Shown: piece after piece, positions 1 through 9,016 of the stretch
Layout: every line of letters starts with the position of its first letter
Numbering within the stretch: the stretch's first letter is position 1
From: Paracoccaceae bacterium
GTDB lineage: Bacteria; Pseudomonadota; Alphaproteobacteria; Rhodobacterales; Rhodobacteraceae
DNA: 41,590 nt
Assembly (NCBI GenBank): GCA_020441385.1
Contig: JAGRMG010000012.1
Span: forward strand, 1 to 41,590
Direction: 5' to 3'
Made by a program: the position numbers and the translations under genes
The notes under the pieces: model-generated
What the model saw: the letters and a program-made list of their open reading frames with translations, nothing else
What the model was told of the DNA's origin: nothing
The model's database searches: none

Positions 1-804
1 GCAGAGGTGGCAGGACACGCCTTCCTCGAATTGTGCGCGCAGGCAATCGGCGGGCAGGATCGGGCGGCGGCAGCCGCGGCACAGGCGGTGGGGGCCGCGC
101 CTCAGCCCGTGCCCGACGCTGACGCGGCCGTCGAACACGAAACACTCGCCCCTCCAGGCGCTCTGTTCGGGCGGTATCTCTTCGAGATAGCGCAGTATCC
201 CGCCCTTGAGATGGAACACCTCGCTGACACCCCGGGACAGCAGATAGTTGGTGGATTTCTCGCACCGGATGCCGCCGGTGCAGAACATGGCGATGCGCTT
301 GTTGCCGAAACGCGCCCGGTTGGCCTGCCACCAGGCCGGAAAATCGCGGAAACTGGCCGTCTTGGGGTCGATGGCGCCCTCGAAACTGCCGATGGCGACC
401 TCGTAATCGTTGCGGGTGTCGATCACCGCGACATCCGGCGCGGCGATCAGGTCGTTCCAGTCGCGCGGTTCGACGTGCCGCCCGCTCTGCGCACGCGGAT
501 CGATCCCGGGTTGGCCGAGCGCGACGATTTCGCGCTTGAGCCGGACCTTGAGGCGGGCGAACGGCGGCGTTTCGCTGGCCGCCTCCTTCCACTCCAGATC
601 GGCGCAGCCGGGCAGGGCGCGGATATGCGCCAGCACCGCGTCGACCCCGGTGCGCGGGCCGGCAATGGTGCCGTTGATGCCCTCGCGCGCCAGCAGGATC
701 GTGCCCTTGACCCCGGCCCGTGCGCAGAGATCCAACAGCGGTCCGCGCAGCGCGGCCGGATCGTCAAGGCGGGTGAAATGGTAAAGGGCCGCGATGCAGT
801 GCAT
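1..804 (-). CDS. trhO: tRNA uridine(34) hydroxylase, rhodanese-like (partial, 3' end outside window)
   Basis: The translated frame opens MHCIAALYHF and stays open for 268 codons to the window edge, so only the C-terminal tail is missing. The N-terminal part matches the acylphosphatase-like domain of the TrhO/YceA family. A rhodanese domain follows, with the active-site loop CTGGIRCEKS and catalytic Cys175. A cysteine-rich tail (CRGC, then CHLC at the edge) is typical of the family. TrhO proteins hydroxylate U34 of certain tRNAs to ho5U using oxygen, in the cytoplasm. The start is the only sensible ATG before a 116-bp spacer shared with divergent pncA. Family assignment is firm; the reaction is inferred from the family. 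Confidence 0.9.
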   Translation of the reverse strand, partial: MHCIAALYHFTRLDDPAALRGPLLDLCARAGVKGTILLAREGINGTIAGPRTGVDAVLAHIRALPGCADLEWKEAASETPPFARLKVRLKREIVALGQPGIDPRAQSGRHVEPRDWNDLIAAPDVAVIDTRNDYEVAIGSFEGAIDPKTASFRDFPAWWQANRARFGNKRIAMFCTGGIRCEKSTNYLLSRGVSEVFHLKGGILRYLEEIPPEQSAWRGECFVFDGRVSVGHGLRRGPHRLCRGCRRPILPADCLRAQFEEGVSCHLC

Positions 805-920
805 GGGCCGCGGTCTAGTGCCGCGCCGCCGACCGCGCAAGCCCCGCCCGCAGCTGTCCGCCGATTGACGCGCGCACGCGCGCATCCTACCCATGGGCAA
901 ACGCCAGCGGAGCCCGCGCC

Positions 921-1517
921 ATGACCCATGCCCTGATCGTGATCGACGTCCAGAACGATTTCTGCCCAGGCGGCGCCCTGGCGGTGCCCGATGGCGATGC
1001 GGTGGTCGCGCCGATCAACGCCATGATGGGCGATTTCGATGTGGTGATCCTGACGCAGGATTGGCACCCTCGGGGGCATTCGTCGTTTGCGTCCGCGCAT
1101 GCGGGCAAGGCGCCCTACGACATGTTGGAAATGCCCTACGGGCCGCAGGTGTTGTGGCCCGACCATTGCGTTCGGGGCACCGGGGGTGCCGCGTTTCATG
1201 CGCGTCTTGATACCGACGCCGCCGATCTGGTGATCCGCAAGGGGTTCAACCGGCACATCGACAGCTATTCGGCCTTCTTCGAGAACGACCGCACGACGCC
1301 GACGGGGCTGGAGGGATACCTGCGCACCCGCGGCATCGCCCGCCTGACGCTGGCGGGTCTGGCGACCGATTTCTGCGTGAACTACTCGGCGCTGGACGGG
1401 GCGCGGCTGGGCTTTGACGTGCGTGTGCAAATGGATGCGTGCCGGGCCATCGACCTTGACGGGTCGCTGGCGGCGGCGGTGGGCGCGATGCGGGACGCAG
1501 GCGTCAGACTGTCCTGA
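921..1517 (+). CDS. pncA: nicotinamidase
   Basis: This 198-residue isochorismatase-fold protein hydrolyses nicotinamide to nicotinate and ammonia in NAD salvage. The catalytic triad is visible: Asp9 (in VIDVQNDF), Lys107 (VIRKGF) and Cys152 (LATDFCVN). The metal site is also visible: Asp47 and His49 in QDWHP, His53 and His82. Length is close to the family norm. It lies 126 bp upstream of pncB on the same strand, and the two catalyse consecutive steps from nicotinamide to nicotinate mononucleotide. The start is the ATG giving MTHALIVIDV, which places Asp9 correctly. It is transcribed divergently from trhO. Confidence 0.95.
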   Translation: MTHALIVIDVQNDFCPGGALAVPDGDAVVAPINAMMGDFDVVILTQDWHPRGHSSFASAHAGKAPYDMLEMPYGPQVLWPDHCVRGTGGAAFHARLDTDAADLVIRKGFNRHIDSYSAFFENDRTTPTGLEGYLRTRGIARLTLAGLATDFCVNYSALDGARLGFDVRVQMDACRAIDLDGSLAAAVGAMRDAGVRLS

Positions 1518-1643
1518 CCCCGTGCCCGCCGCGTCGCGGACGCGGCAGAACATCGGCAGGTGGACTCTGCCCCATCCCCGGCTATTGTCGGGGTCGGCCA
1601 TGTGGTGGCCTGTCACCGCTCAACATCATCCGAAAGGCCGCGA

Positions 1644-2936
1644 ATGGTCGATATCGCCACCCGTGTCTGGAACCACAAATGGAAGATCGACCCGATCGTG
1701 CGGTCGCTGATCGACACCGATTTCTACAAGCTGCTGATGTGCCAGTCGGTGTTCCGCAACAAGCCCGACACCCAGGTCGTCTTCTCGCTCATCAACCGGA
1801 CCGGCGAAATCCGGCTGGCCGACCTGGTGGACGAGGGCGAACTCCGCGAGCAGCTGGATCACATCCGCTCGCTTTCGCTGTCGCGCGGCGACAGCACATG
1901 GCTGCGCGGCAACATGTTCTACGGCAAGCGCCAGATGTTCCGCCCCGATTTCATGGAATGGTTCGAAGGGCTGCGCCTGCCGCCCTACCACCTGGAAAAA
2001 CGCGACGGCCAGTACGAACTGACCTTCGAAGGCAAGTGGCACGAGGTCATGCTGTGGGAGATTCCGGCGCTGGCGGTTCTCATGGAACTGCGCGGCCGCG
2101 CCGTGCTGAACGAGATGCGCCGCTTTGAACTTCAGGTTCTCTATGCCCGCGCGATGACCAAGCTGTGGGAAAAGGTCGAAAGGCTGCGCCAGGCCGAGGG
2201 CGTTCTGATCGCCGATTTCGGCACCCGGCGGCGCCATTCCTACCTTTGGCAGGACTGGTGCGTGCAGGCGATGCGCGAAGGTCTGGGCGAACGGTTCGTC
2301 GGCACGTCGAACTGCCTGATCGCCAAGCAGCACGACCTCGAGGCGATCGGGACGAACGCCCATGAATTGCCGATGGTCTATGCCGCGCTGGCAAACAGCG
2401 ACGCCGAACTGGCGCGCGCGCCCTATGACGTTCTGTCGGACTGGCATGACGAACACGACGGCAACCTGCACATCATCCTGCCCGATACCTACGGCACCCG
2501 CGGGTTCCTGGACAACGCGCCGGACTGGCTGGCGGGCTGGACCGGCATGCGCATCGACAGCGGCGATCCGGCGACCGGGGCCGAGATCGCCATCGCGTGG
2601 TGGAAAGCGCGCGGCGAGGACCCCAGGACCAAGCGCATCATCTTTTCCGACGGGCTCGACGTCGACAAGATACTTGACCTGCACCGGCAATTCGCCGGGC
2701 GGGTGCATGTATCGTTCGGCTGGGGCACGCTGCTGACCAACGATTTCCGCGGGCTGGTGCCCGGCGACGCGCTCGCGCCGTTCTCGCTGGTCTGCAAGGC
2801 CGTGTCCGCGAACGGGCGCCCGACGGTCAAGCTGTCGGACAACCCCGAAAAGGCGATGGGCCCGGCCGACGAGATCGAACGCTACAAGCGGGTGTTCGAC
2901 GTGGGCGAACAGGAACGCATCGCGGTGGTCGTCTGA
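1644..2936 (+). CDS. pncB: nicotinate phosphoribosyltransferase
   Basis: This enzyme of 430 residues makes nicotinate mononucleotide from nicotinate and PRPP, the second salvage step after PncA. Family landmarks are DTDFYKLLMCQ near the N-terminus, DFGTRRRHS at residues 191-199 and the PRPP-site motif RIDSGDP around Asp305. The frame stays open 28 codons further upstream, but that stretch is not family-like. The chosen ATG (MVDIATRVW) follows a purine-rich GAAAGG about 7 bases away. It is probably co-transcribed with pncA despite the 126-bp gap, which contains only weak 5-bp hairpins. Confidence 0.95.
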   Translation: MVDIATRVWNHKWKIDPIVRSLIDTDFYKLLMCQSVFRNKPDTQVVFSLINRTGEIRLADLVDEGELREQLDHIRSLSLSRGDSTWLRGNMFYGKRQMFRPDFMEWFEGLRLPPYHLEKRDGQYELTFEGKWHEVMLWEIPALAVLMELRGRAVLNEMRRFELQVLYARAMTKLWEKVERLRQAEGVLIADFGTRRRHSYLWQDWCVQAMREGLGERFVGTSNCLIAKQHDLEAIGTNAHELPMVYAALANSDAELARAPYDVLSDWHDEHDGNLHIILPDTYGTRGFLDNAPDWLAGWTGMRIDSGDPATGAEIAIAWWKARGEDPRTKRIIFSDGLDVDKILDLHRQFAGRVHVSFGWGTLLTNDFRGLVPGDALAPFSLVCKAVSANGRPTVKLSDNPEKAMGPADEIERYKRVFDVGEQERIAVVV

Positions 2937-2954
2937 AGCGGCCAGGCTGCCGAC

Positions 2955-2975
2955 CGCCGCATCGCCCTTGCGGCG
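2955..2975. terminator. weak hairpin in convergent gap between pncB and the hibernation factor gene
   Basis: A 7-bp perfect stem, CGCCGCA/TGCGGCG, with a 7-base loop sits in the 53-bp gap where two genes converge. There is no clear T-tract on either side, so it could be a weak or Rho-assisted terminator or chance pairing in GC-rich DNA. Confidence 0.3.
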
Positions 2976-2989
2976 CGGCAAAACCCCGG

Positions 2990-3574
2990 TCAGGGCGCTT
3001 CGCGTTTGCCTGGATCCAGGCTCAGCGCGCTGATGGGCCGGACCATGGATGCCTGCGGACCCATCGCGCCTTCGCCTTGCGCGACCGTCAGTTCCACCGG
3101 CGCGCCGACCTCAAGCGCCCTGAAATCGCCCGATACCACCGCGTTGGGCGCGAAATAGATCTCCTGCCCGTCATTCATCTTCACGAAACCGTAGTCCTCG
3201 AACTTGCGCACCACACGTCCCTGCGGCGGGCCGCTCAGCGTCTTGGTATCGCCGCGCATCTTCTGGGAATGCGCCTCGAGGCGGCGATCCATCGCATCGA
3301 AGGCATCGCGGATCGCGATATTGGGGTCGAAATGGGCGTTCTGGTCGCCCGGGTCGTTGCTGACCACGAGTTCATGCTCGGGGACGCGAACCTCGATTCG
3401 CAGATGAAACGCCTTGGCGTGATACTGGCTGCGATGGGGCACCTCGACCACGATGCGGCAGCTGTTGATGCGGTTGAAATAGCGGTGCAGCTTGTCGACG
3501 CGCTCCCTGATGCGCGCCTCGAGTGCGTCGGATTTCTCAACGTTGCGCCAGGCAATTTCGAGAGGTATGTCCAT
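2990..3574 (-). CDS. ribosome hibernation promoting factor fused to a cold shock domain
   Basis: This protein of 194 residues has two domains. Residues 1 to about 110 match the HPF/RaiA (sigma-54 modulation) fold, which binds the 30S decoding region and silences ribosomes in stationary phase. Residues about 116-185 form a cold shock/OB-type domain, with GRVVRKFEDYGFVKMNDGQE and GPQASMVRPI matching the usual CSD framework. A strong GGAGG lies 7 bases before the ATG, which fixes the start. It lies 170 bp downstream of the M20 deacetylase gene on the same strand, far enough to have its own promoter. The CSD replaces the long-HPF dimerisation domain, so it is neither a classical short nor long HPF. 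Role is inferred from the domains. Confidence 0.88.
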   Translation of the reverse strand: MDIPLEIAWRNVEKSDALEARIRERVDKLHRYFNRINSCRIVVEVPHRSQYHAKAFHLRIEVRVPEHELVVSNDPGDQNAHFDPNIAIRDAFDAMDRRLEAHSQKMRGDTKTLSGPPQGRVVRKFEDYGFVKMNDGQEIYFAPNAVVSGDFRALEVGAPVELTVAQGEGAMGPQASMVRPISALSLDPGKREAP

Positions 3575-3744
3575 GGTTCGCCTCCTGCATGTCCAGAACG
3601 TTCGGCGGCGACGCGCATCGAAGGCGGCCGTGCGATCGTTATCACCGCAGCACCGCGACTTTGCCGGTTTCGCCACCGCCATCAGGGTCAACGTATGCAC
3701 GCGGTGCGGGTTCCGCAATGACCGCGCGGCGGGGGCAAGGCGGG

Positions 3745-5037
3745 TCAGAGGGGTTCCAGCCCGCACCAGTCGGCGACAAACAGGGCCGTAGCCTGGGTGA
3801 TCCGGCGCATGCTTTCCAGATCCACGCATTCGTTGAACCCGTGGATCGCCTCGGCCCTGGGGCCATAGACCAGCGCGGGCGTGTCGGCGTAAAGCCCGAA
3901 GAACCGCGCATCGGTGGTGGCTGTGATCGAAGCCCGGTCGAGGCGGCCGCCGAACACCGCCTCGTGCGCCCCGTCCAGCGCGCCGATGGCCGACCTTGCG
4001 GCTTCGCCCCGGTCTTCGGCCAGCGCATACCCTTCGGCGCGGAACCCGTGATAGACGATCCGGGGCAGGTTGTTGCGCAGGAAATCGCTTTGCCGGGCGG
4101 CTTCGCTCAGCGTCGTTTCGATTTCGCGCCTGGACTGTTCGATGTCCTGGCCGGGAAAGATGCCCATGCGCACGTCGAACACGCACCAGGACGGGACCGA
4201 ACTGGCCCAGTCGCCGCCGACGATCTTGCCGACGTTCAGGTTCAGCGGATGATGGACATGCGCGTATTCGCCGTGCCGACGGCCGGGTGCGTTCCAGCGT
4301 TCCTCAAGCGCGTGCAGCGCGGCGATCAGCGGTATGGCCGCCTCGATCGCGTTCGATCCGGTGCCGGCATAGGCGACATGCGCGGGCAGCCCTGCCAGAT
4401 GGACCTGAAACCAGATCACCCCGAGCTGGGCCGTCACCAGTTTCTCGTCGAACGGCTCGGGGATCAGCGCCGCATCGGCGGCATACCCGCGTTGTAGGCA
4501 GGCCAGCGCGCCGTTGCCGGTGCATTCCTCCTCGACCACGGATTGCATGAACACATCGGCCGCCGGCGCCAGGCCGCATTCGCGCAGCGCATCGAGCGCG
4601 AACAGGTTCGAGGCAAGGCCCGCCTTCATGTCGCCGGCGCCGCGGCCGTACATCCGGCCGTCATCGACGCGCGGGCTGAAGGGCGGCGTGTCCCACATCG
4701 CGGCGGGGCCTTCGGGCACCACGTCGACATGGCCGTTCAGGATCAGCGAGCGGCCCTTGCGCGTCACGCTGCGATGCGCGCCGACCACGTTCACCGCATC
4801 TTCGTATTGCCCGATGACAGGCGAAAACCCCGGCAGGTGGCGAATGTCGTCCAGGTCGATCCGCCAGCGATCGACCGCAAAGCCGCGATCCGCCAGTTCG
4901 CCGGCCATGAAATCCTGCGCGCCCTGTTCGTTGCCGCGGATGGACGGATGCGCCACGAGTTCGGACAGGAACGCCACCTGATCGTCGAAGCGCGCATCCA
5001 CCGCGTTCAGAATCCGGGTCTTTGCCTGTTCGTCCAT
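3745..5037 (-). CDS. M20-family (ArgE/DapE-like) deacetylase
   Basis: This zinc-dependent amidohydrolase of 430 residues shows the M20 metal site. His103 and Asp105 lie in LNGHVDVVPEG, Asp136 in GAGDMKAG, and the glutamates at 169-171 in VVEEECTGNGA. Related enzymes remove acetyl or succinyl groups from amino acids. It is the last gene of the ten-gene transport/catabolism unit, 11 bp after CoA transferase subunit B. Its family and setting match yodQ of the Bacillus subtilis yodT-yodS-yodR-yodQ-yodP group, where a deacetylase is thought to act after an acetyl-protected beta-amino acid has been shortened. Substrate is unknown; an ordinary acetylornithine-type deacetylase is the alternative. Confidence 0.85.
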   Translation of the reverse strand: MDEQAKTRILNAVDARFDDQVAFLSELVAHPSIRGNEQGAQDFMAGELADRGFAVDRWRIDLDDIRHLPGFSPVIGQYEDAVNVVGAHRSVTRKGRSLILNGHVDVVPEGPAAMWDTPPFSPRVDDGRMYGRGAGDMKAGLASNLFALDALRECGLAPAADVFMQSVVEEECTGNGALACLQRGYAADAALIPEPFDEKLVTAQLGVIWFQVHLAGLPAHVAYAGTGSNAIEAAIPLIAALHALEERWNAPGRRHGEYAHVHHPLNLNVGKIVGGDWASSVPSWCVFDVRMGIFPGQDIEQSRREIETTLSEAARQSDFLRNNLPRIVYHGFRAEGYALAEDRGEAARSAIGALDGAHEAVFGGRLDRASITATTDARFFGLYADTPALVYGPRAEAIHGFNECVDLESMRRITQATALFVADWCGLEPL

Positions 5038-5048
5038 GAAAAGCCCTT

Positions 5049-5705
5049 TCAGAACACGACGATGTCGCCGTCCGGGACGGCCAGCGGCGCGGCGGTGGCG
5101 GCGATGACCTGCTCTGGCGTCACGCCTTGGGCGACCTCGCGCAGGGCGAATCCGGCGGGCGTCACGTCGATCACCGCCAGATCCGTGAATACGCGGCTCA
5201 CGCAGCCACGCGCGGTCAGCGGCATCGAACAATCCGCCACGAGCTTGGGGGTGCCGTCGCGATCGGTATGCATCGTCAGAACCGCCACCCGCCGCGCCTT
5301 CTGGGCCAGTTCGATACCCCCGCCGGCGCCGGGTGAAAACCGGCCCGGGATGATCCAATTGGCGAGATCGCCGGCCTGCGACACCTCGAAGGCGCCCAGC
5401 ATCGTCAGGTCCAGCCGCCCGCTTCGCACCAGCGCGAAGGAGACCGCGCTGTCGAAAAAGGCGCTGCCCGGAACGGTCGAGACATAGGCGCCGCCGGCGT
5501 CGATCAGGTTGCGGTCGGCGGAATCCGGCGGCAGCGTCGGGCCGACTCCGGACAGCCCGTTTTCGGTATGCAGGCAGACCGGAAACCGCGGCGGCAGGTG
5601 ATCCACCACCCGCGAGGGCAGGCCGATGCCGAGGTTCACCACCATGCCCGGCGCGATCTCGCGGGCGGCGCGGGCGACCATTCTGGTTCTAGCGTCGGAC
5701 AACAC
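5049..5705 (-). CDS. 3-oxoacid-type CoA transferase, subunit B
   Basis: This 218-residue protein is the beta subunit of a family I CoA transferase (AtoA/ScoB/PcaJ/YodR type). The conserved LHTENG sequence contains the probable catalytic Glu48, which forms the glutamyl-CoA thioester in this family. Glycine-rich nucleotide-binding segments such as NLGIGLPS and SPGAGGGIE are present. It overlaps subunit A by 17 bases, as expected for translationally coupled subunits of one heteromer. In context it would activate a 3-oxo acid produced by the upstream aminotransferase, but the sequence alone cannot distinguish acetoacetate, 3-oxoadipate or another 3-oxo acid. No thiolase gene is in the window. Confidence 0.88.
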   Translation of the reverse strand: MLSDARTRMVARAAREIAPGMVVNLGIGLPSRVVDHLPPRFPVCLHTENGLSGVGPTLPPDSADRNLIDAGGAYVSTVPGSAFFDSAVSFALVRSGRLDLTMLGAFEVSQAGDLANWIIPGRFSPGAGGGIELAQKARRVAVLTMHTDRDGTPKLVADCSMPLTARGCVSRVFTDLAVIDVTPAGFALREVAQGVTPEQVIAATAAPLAVPDGDIVVF

Positions 5706-6381
5706 CGTACTCCTCGCTCAGATGCGCCAGACGCACGACGTGATCGACGAACGGCCCGGGCGTGTGGATGTCCTCGGGGGCCAGCCCGCCGGGGGGCAGG
5801 ACGATTTCGGCCTCGGCGATCACCAGATCGCCGGCCATCGCCATCAGCGGGTTGAAATTGCGCGCCGTGGCGGCATAGCGCAGATTGCCGAACGTGTCCG
5901 CCCTGCCGGCATGCAGCAGCGCCGCGTCGGCCCTGAGCGCGGTTTCGACGACGCCGACCGCGCCGCCCAGTTCGATCCGGGGCTTGCCACGGGCCAGGTC
6001 GGTATCAAGCCCGATATCGGCGACCACCGCCTTCAGCCCGGCGCCGCCGGCGCGCACGCGCTCGGCCAGGATGCCCTGGGCGCAGAATTCGACATCGAGG
6101 CTACCGGCGTTCTTCAGCGCGACGGCCCGGGGGTTGAGCCCGATATGGGTCGTCACCAGCCGCGCCACCTGACCGCTGGCCAGCAGATGATCGACGCCCA
6201 TGCCCTTTTCGTTGGCGTCGTTCTTGATGACGGTCAGGTTCTTCTGGCCCTGGCGCACCAGTTCGCGGATCAGCGTGAAGGGTGTGCCGGGCACGCCGAA
6301 GCCGCCCAGCATCACGGTGGCGCCGTCGGGAATGCGCGCGATCGCCTCTTCGATCGCCGTGGTCTTGTCGGGCAGCCTCAT
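5689..6381 (-). CDS. 3-oxoacid-type CoA transferase, subunit A
   Basis: This is the alpha subunit, 230 residues, of the AtoD/ScoA/PcaI/YodS type. The N-terminal GGFGVPGTP segment and the later LRYAATARNFNP block are characteristic of the CoA-binding subunit. Its start overlaps the preceding GNAT gene's stop by four bases (ATGA). With subunit B it should transfer CoA from a donor such as succinyl-CoA to a 3-oxo acid. The genes on both sides, for an aminotransferase, an acetyltransferase and a deacetylase, suggest an amino-acid-derived oxoacid and not simple acetoacetate use. That substrate is an inference. Confidence 0.88.
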   Translation of the reverse strand: MRLPDKTTAIEEAIARIPDGATVMLGGFGVPGTPFTLIRELVRQGQKNLTVIKNDANEKGMGVDHLLASGQVARLVTTHIGLNPRAVALKNAGSLDVEFCAQGILAERVRAGGAGLKAVVADIGLDTDLARGKPRIELGGAVGVVETALRADAALLHAGRADTFGNLRYAATARNFNPLMAMAGDLVIAEAEIVLPPGGLAPEDIHTPGPFVDHVVRLAHLSEEYGVVRR

Positions 6382-6878
6382 GTTGCATCACCCGCCGGTT
6401 CGGTCATGTCCGCGAATGCGGTGCCGGCGAGGCTCAGCGCGATGTCGTTGTCGCGTGTATCAAACCCGATGCGGGCATAGAACCGCGCCGCGTCGGGATT
6501 GTCGCGATAGACGGTCAGCGCCATATACCCGGCCTGCCATTCCGTTGCGCCATGGCGGGCGACGGCGCGCACCAGCCGTTCGCCCAGCCCGCTTCCGCGC
6601 ATGGTGGGCGCAACCCACAGATCCAGCAGAAACACCCCGGGCATGCCCCGCGCGGTCGAGAAATGCCGGGTGAACAGTGCAAGTCCCTGGGGGTCGGACC
6701 CGCCACCGGCCACGAAAGCGAAAAAGAAAGGCCGCGGCCCAAAGCCGTGCGCGCGGATCGTCTCGGCGGTCGAGGCAAAGCGGCTGCCATCGCCGATCTC
6801 GTCCGCCAGCCTCGCCAGCATGTCCGCGATGAGGGCGGAATCGGCGGCACTGGCCAGTCGGATAGGGGGGCGGGTCAC
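6378..6878 (-). CDS. GNAT-family N-acetyltransferase in the aminotransferase/CoA-transferase operon
   Basis: This protein of 166 residues has a single GNAT domain. The acetyl-CoA pyrophosphate loop appears as RGSGLG at residues 94-99, after the beta-strand VFLLDLWVAP. A C-terminal NPDAARFYARIGF block is typical of motif B. Its start overlaps the aminotransferase stop by four bases, and its stop overlaps CoA transferase A in the same way, so it is embedded in the operon. It may acetylate a distal amino group to protect it from cyclisation during catabolism, as proposed for YodP. It is shorter than YodP and need not be its orthologue. Protein or antibiotic substrates cannot be excluded. Confidence 0.82.
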   Translation of the reverse strand: MTRPPIRLASAADSALIADMLARLADEIGDGSRFASTAETIRAHGFGPRPFFFAFVAGGGSDPQGLALFTRHFSTARGMPGVFLLDLWVAPTMRGSGLGERLVRAVARHGATEWQAGYMALTVYRDNPDAARFYARIGFDTRDNDIALSLAGTAFADMTEPAGDAT

Positions 6879-8224
6879 GCCGGGCCACCCGTGCCCAGCC
6901 CGGCCTCGGCCGCGAACCGGTCCAGCGCGGCGACCAGCAGGGCCATGATCTCGTCGATCTGGTCCGGGGTCACGATCATCGGCGGGCAGATCAGGAAATG
7001 ATCGCCCTCGCTGCCGCCGCGGGTGCGGCGCGAATAGATGATCAGGCCAAGATCGTAGGCGATCTCGACCAGGCGCAGATAGGCGTTCAGACCCCTGGGC
7101 AAGGGCGCCATGCTGTCGCAGTCGGCGACCAGTTCAAAGGCCAGCAGCAGCCCCTTGCCGCGCACGTCGCCGATGAACGGATAGCGCGGCATCAGCCCTT
7201 CGAGCCGCGATTTCAGCATCGCCCCCATGCGTGCCGCGTTGGCGATCAGACCCCGTTCCTCGATCTCGGTCAGCACCGCCAACCCCGCCGAACAGGCCAG
7301 CGCGTTGCCGGCATAGGTGAATCCGTGCTGGAAACCGCCGCCATCCAGGATCGCATCGACGATGTCATGGCGCGCGACCGTGGCGCCCAGCGGTGCGTAT
7401 CCCGCCGCGAACCCCTTGGACAACGCCACTATATCGGGGGTGATGCCCCAATGCTGTGCGGCCAGAAACCGGCCGGTGCGGCCGGTGCCCGACATCACCT
7501 CGTCATAGATCAGCAGAATGCCGAATTCGTCGCAGATCTCGCGGATGCGGCCATAATAGCTGTCCGGTGCCACCAGCGCCCCGGTCGCCGCCCCGCCGAC
7601 CGGCTCCATGATGAAACCCAGCACCGTTTCCGGCCCCTGCGCGATGATTTCGTCGCGCAGCAGGTTGGCGTATTTCAGCCCGCGCTCCGCGTCGCTCAGA
7701 TTGTCGCGGTCGAGATAGCAGGTCGGCGCCGCGATATGGGGCATGTCGCGCATCATCGGCGCGAACGGTCCGGTCAGCGGGTCGTATCCGGTCAGCGCCA
7801 GCGCGCCCAGCGTGCAGCCGTGATAGGACGGAAACCGCGAGATGACCTTCCATCTTTCGCCCTCGCCCCGGGTCAGCGCGTATTGCCGGGCCAGCTTGAT
7901 CGCGCTTTCCACCGCCTCGGACCCGCCCGAGACGAAGAACACGCGATCCAGCCCCTCGGGCATCATCGCGGCCGTCCGCGCGGCCAGGTTTTCGGACGCT
8001 TCGGTGCGGAAATGCAGCCGGTAGCCGAATGTCGCCCGGTCCATCTGCTCTTTCATCGCGGCCAGCACGCGCGGGTTGGAATGGCCGATGTTGGACACCA
8101 TCGCGCCGGACGATCCGTCGATATAGCGTTTGCCGTCTGCGTCGAACAGATAGATGCCCTCGGCGCGGTCCAGATAGGGGCGCGGCTGCCGGGTCTGATA
8201 GAACAGGTGCGATGCCTTCGTCAT
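6875..8224 (-). CDS. class III (omega/beta) aminotransferase, PLP-dependent
   Basis: This protein of 449 residues is a fold-type I, class III aminotransferase of the BioA/omega-transaminase group. The signature [15 protein letters not shown] (Asp241, binding the pyridine nitrogen) is followed by [14 protein letters not shown], with Lys270 as the Schiff-base lysine. The cofactor phosphate cup is seen at [13 protein letters not shown], residues 98-110. Members move amino groups from omega- or beta-positions to pyruvate or 2-oxoglutarate. It overlaps the upstream ATPase gene and the downstream GNAT gene by four bases each. Family and position match yodT. A beta-amino acid substrate would give the 3-oxo acid needed by the CoA transferase, but this is inferred. 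Confidence 0.9.
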   Translation of the reverse strand: MTKASHLFYQTRQPRPYLDRAEGIYLFDADGKRYIDGSSGAMVSNIGHSNPRVLAAMKEQMDRATFGYRLHFRTEASENLAARTAAMMPEGLDRVFFVSGGSEAVESAIKLARQYALTRGEGERWKVISRFPSYHGCTLGALALTGYDPLTGPFAPMMRDMPHIAAPTCYLDRDNLSDAERGLKYANLLRDEIIAQGPETVLGFIMEPVGGAATGALVAPDSYYGRIREICDEFGILLIYDEVMSGTGRTGRFLAAQHWGITPDIVALSKGFAAGYAPLGATVARHDIVDAILDGGGFQHGFTYAGNALACSAGLAVLTEIEERGLIANAARMGAMLKSRLEGLMPRYPFIGDVRGKGLLLAFELVADCDSMAPLPRGLNAYLRLVEIAYDLGLIIYSRRTRGGSEGDHFLICPPMIVTPDQIDEIMALLVAALDRFAAEAGLGTGGPA

Positions 8225-8994
8225 CGGTTGGAACCCTCAAGGTGCTTGCGCAGGAAATTCCTGGTCCGTTCGTTTTGCGGATCGCGAAAGATCACCTCGG
8301 GCGGGCCTTCCTCGACCACCACGCCCTGATCCATGAACAGCACCCGGTCGCACACGCTTTCGGCAAAGCCCATCTCGTGGGTGACGATGATCATGGTCAT
8401 GTGTTCTTCGGCCAGCTTCTTCATCACCTGGTTGACCTCGTCCACCAGTTCCGGATCCAGCGCCGATGTCGCCTCGTCAAACAGCATAACCTTGGGTTTC
8501 ATCGCCAGCGCCCGGGCGATGGCGACTCGCTGTTTCTGACCGCCGGACAACCGCGAGGGGAAATAGTCGATCCGGTCGAGCATGCCGACCTTCTCGAGTT
8601 GTTCCTCGGCCAGCGCGTTGGCTTCGGCCTCGGACAGATGCTTGAGCAGCCTGGGCGCCAGCGTGATGTTGCCGCGCACGCTGAGATGCGGGAACAGGTT
8701 GAAGTGCTGGAACACCATCCCGATGTCCTGGCGCACCTGGTTGATGTGCGCTTCGTACTGCCGGTGCGGGAGCTTCCGGTTGATCTGCATGTCTTCCAGC
8801 CAGACCTCGCCACCGGTCAGCGGATCGAGATCGTTGATCGCGCGCAGAAGGGTGCTCTTGCCCGATCCCGACGGGCCGATGATGGCAACGATCTGGCCGC
8901 GCTGAACCTGAAGGCTGATATCCTTCAGCACCTCGAGGCTGCCATAGCTCTTCTGTGCGTTGCGGATATCCACGAAGGGCTTCTGGTCGGTCAT
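8221..8994 (-). CDS. polar amino-acid ABC transporter, ATP-binding protein
   Basis: This 257-residue ATPase belongs to the GlnQ/HisP group. Walker A is GPSGSGKS at residues 40-47, the Q-loop lies around [11 protein letters not shown], the signature is LSGGQ at 149-153, Walker B is [12 protein letters not shown] with Asp173 and Glu174, and the switch histidine is in VTHEMGF. It powers import through the two downstream-numbered permeases. The stop overlaps the aminotransferase start by four bases, which ties transporter and catabolic genes into one transcription and translation unit. Confidence 0.93.
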   Translation of the reverse strand: MTDQKPFVDIRNAQKSYGSLEVLKDISLQVQRGQIVAIIGPSGSGKSTLLRAINDLDPLTGGEVWLEDMQINRKLPHRQYEAHINQVRQDIGMVFQHFNLFPHLSVRGNITLAPRLLKHLSEAEANALAEEQLEKVGMLDRIDYFPSRLSGGQKQRVAIARALAMKPKVMLFDEATSALDPELVDEVNQVMKKLAEEHMTMIIVTHEMGFAESVCDRVLFMDQGVVVEEGPPEVIFRDPQNERTRNFLRKHLEGSNR

Positions 8995-9016
8995 GGCGGT
9001 TACTTCTCCCCGGCGA

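Noticed and set aside
868..885. Alternating CG/CA run before pncA as a Z-DNA or regulatory element
   Set aside because: Short and unsurprising in this base composition; no paired motif nearby.
865..893. TTGACG with TACCCA 17 bases later as a pncA promoter
   Set aside because: The -35 is good but the -10 matches poorly, so it is not listed.
1576..1610. Two short hairpins (CCCCG/CGGGG and GGCCA/TGGCC) in the pncA-pncB gap as a possible NAD-related riboswitch
   Set aside because: Stems are only 5 bp, common by chance in GC-rich DNA, and no known riboswitch core was recognised.
6378..6878. GNAT protein as a strict YodP (beta-lysine acetyltransferase) orthologue
   Set aside because: It is much shorter than YodP as I recall it and shows only generic GNAT motifs; only functional analogy is proposed.
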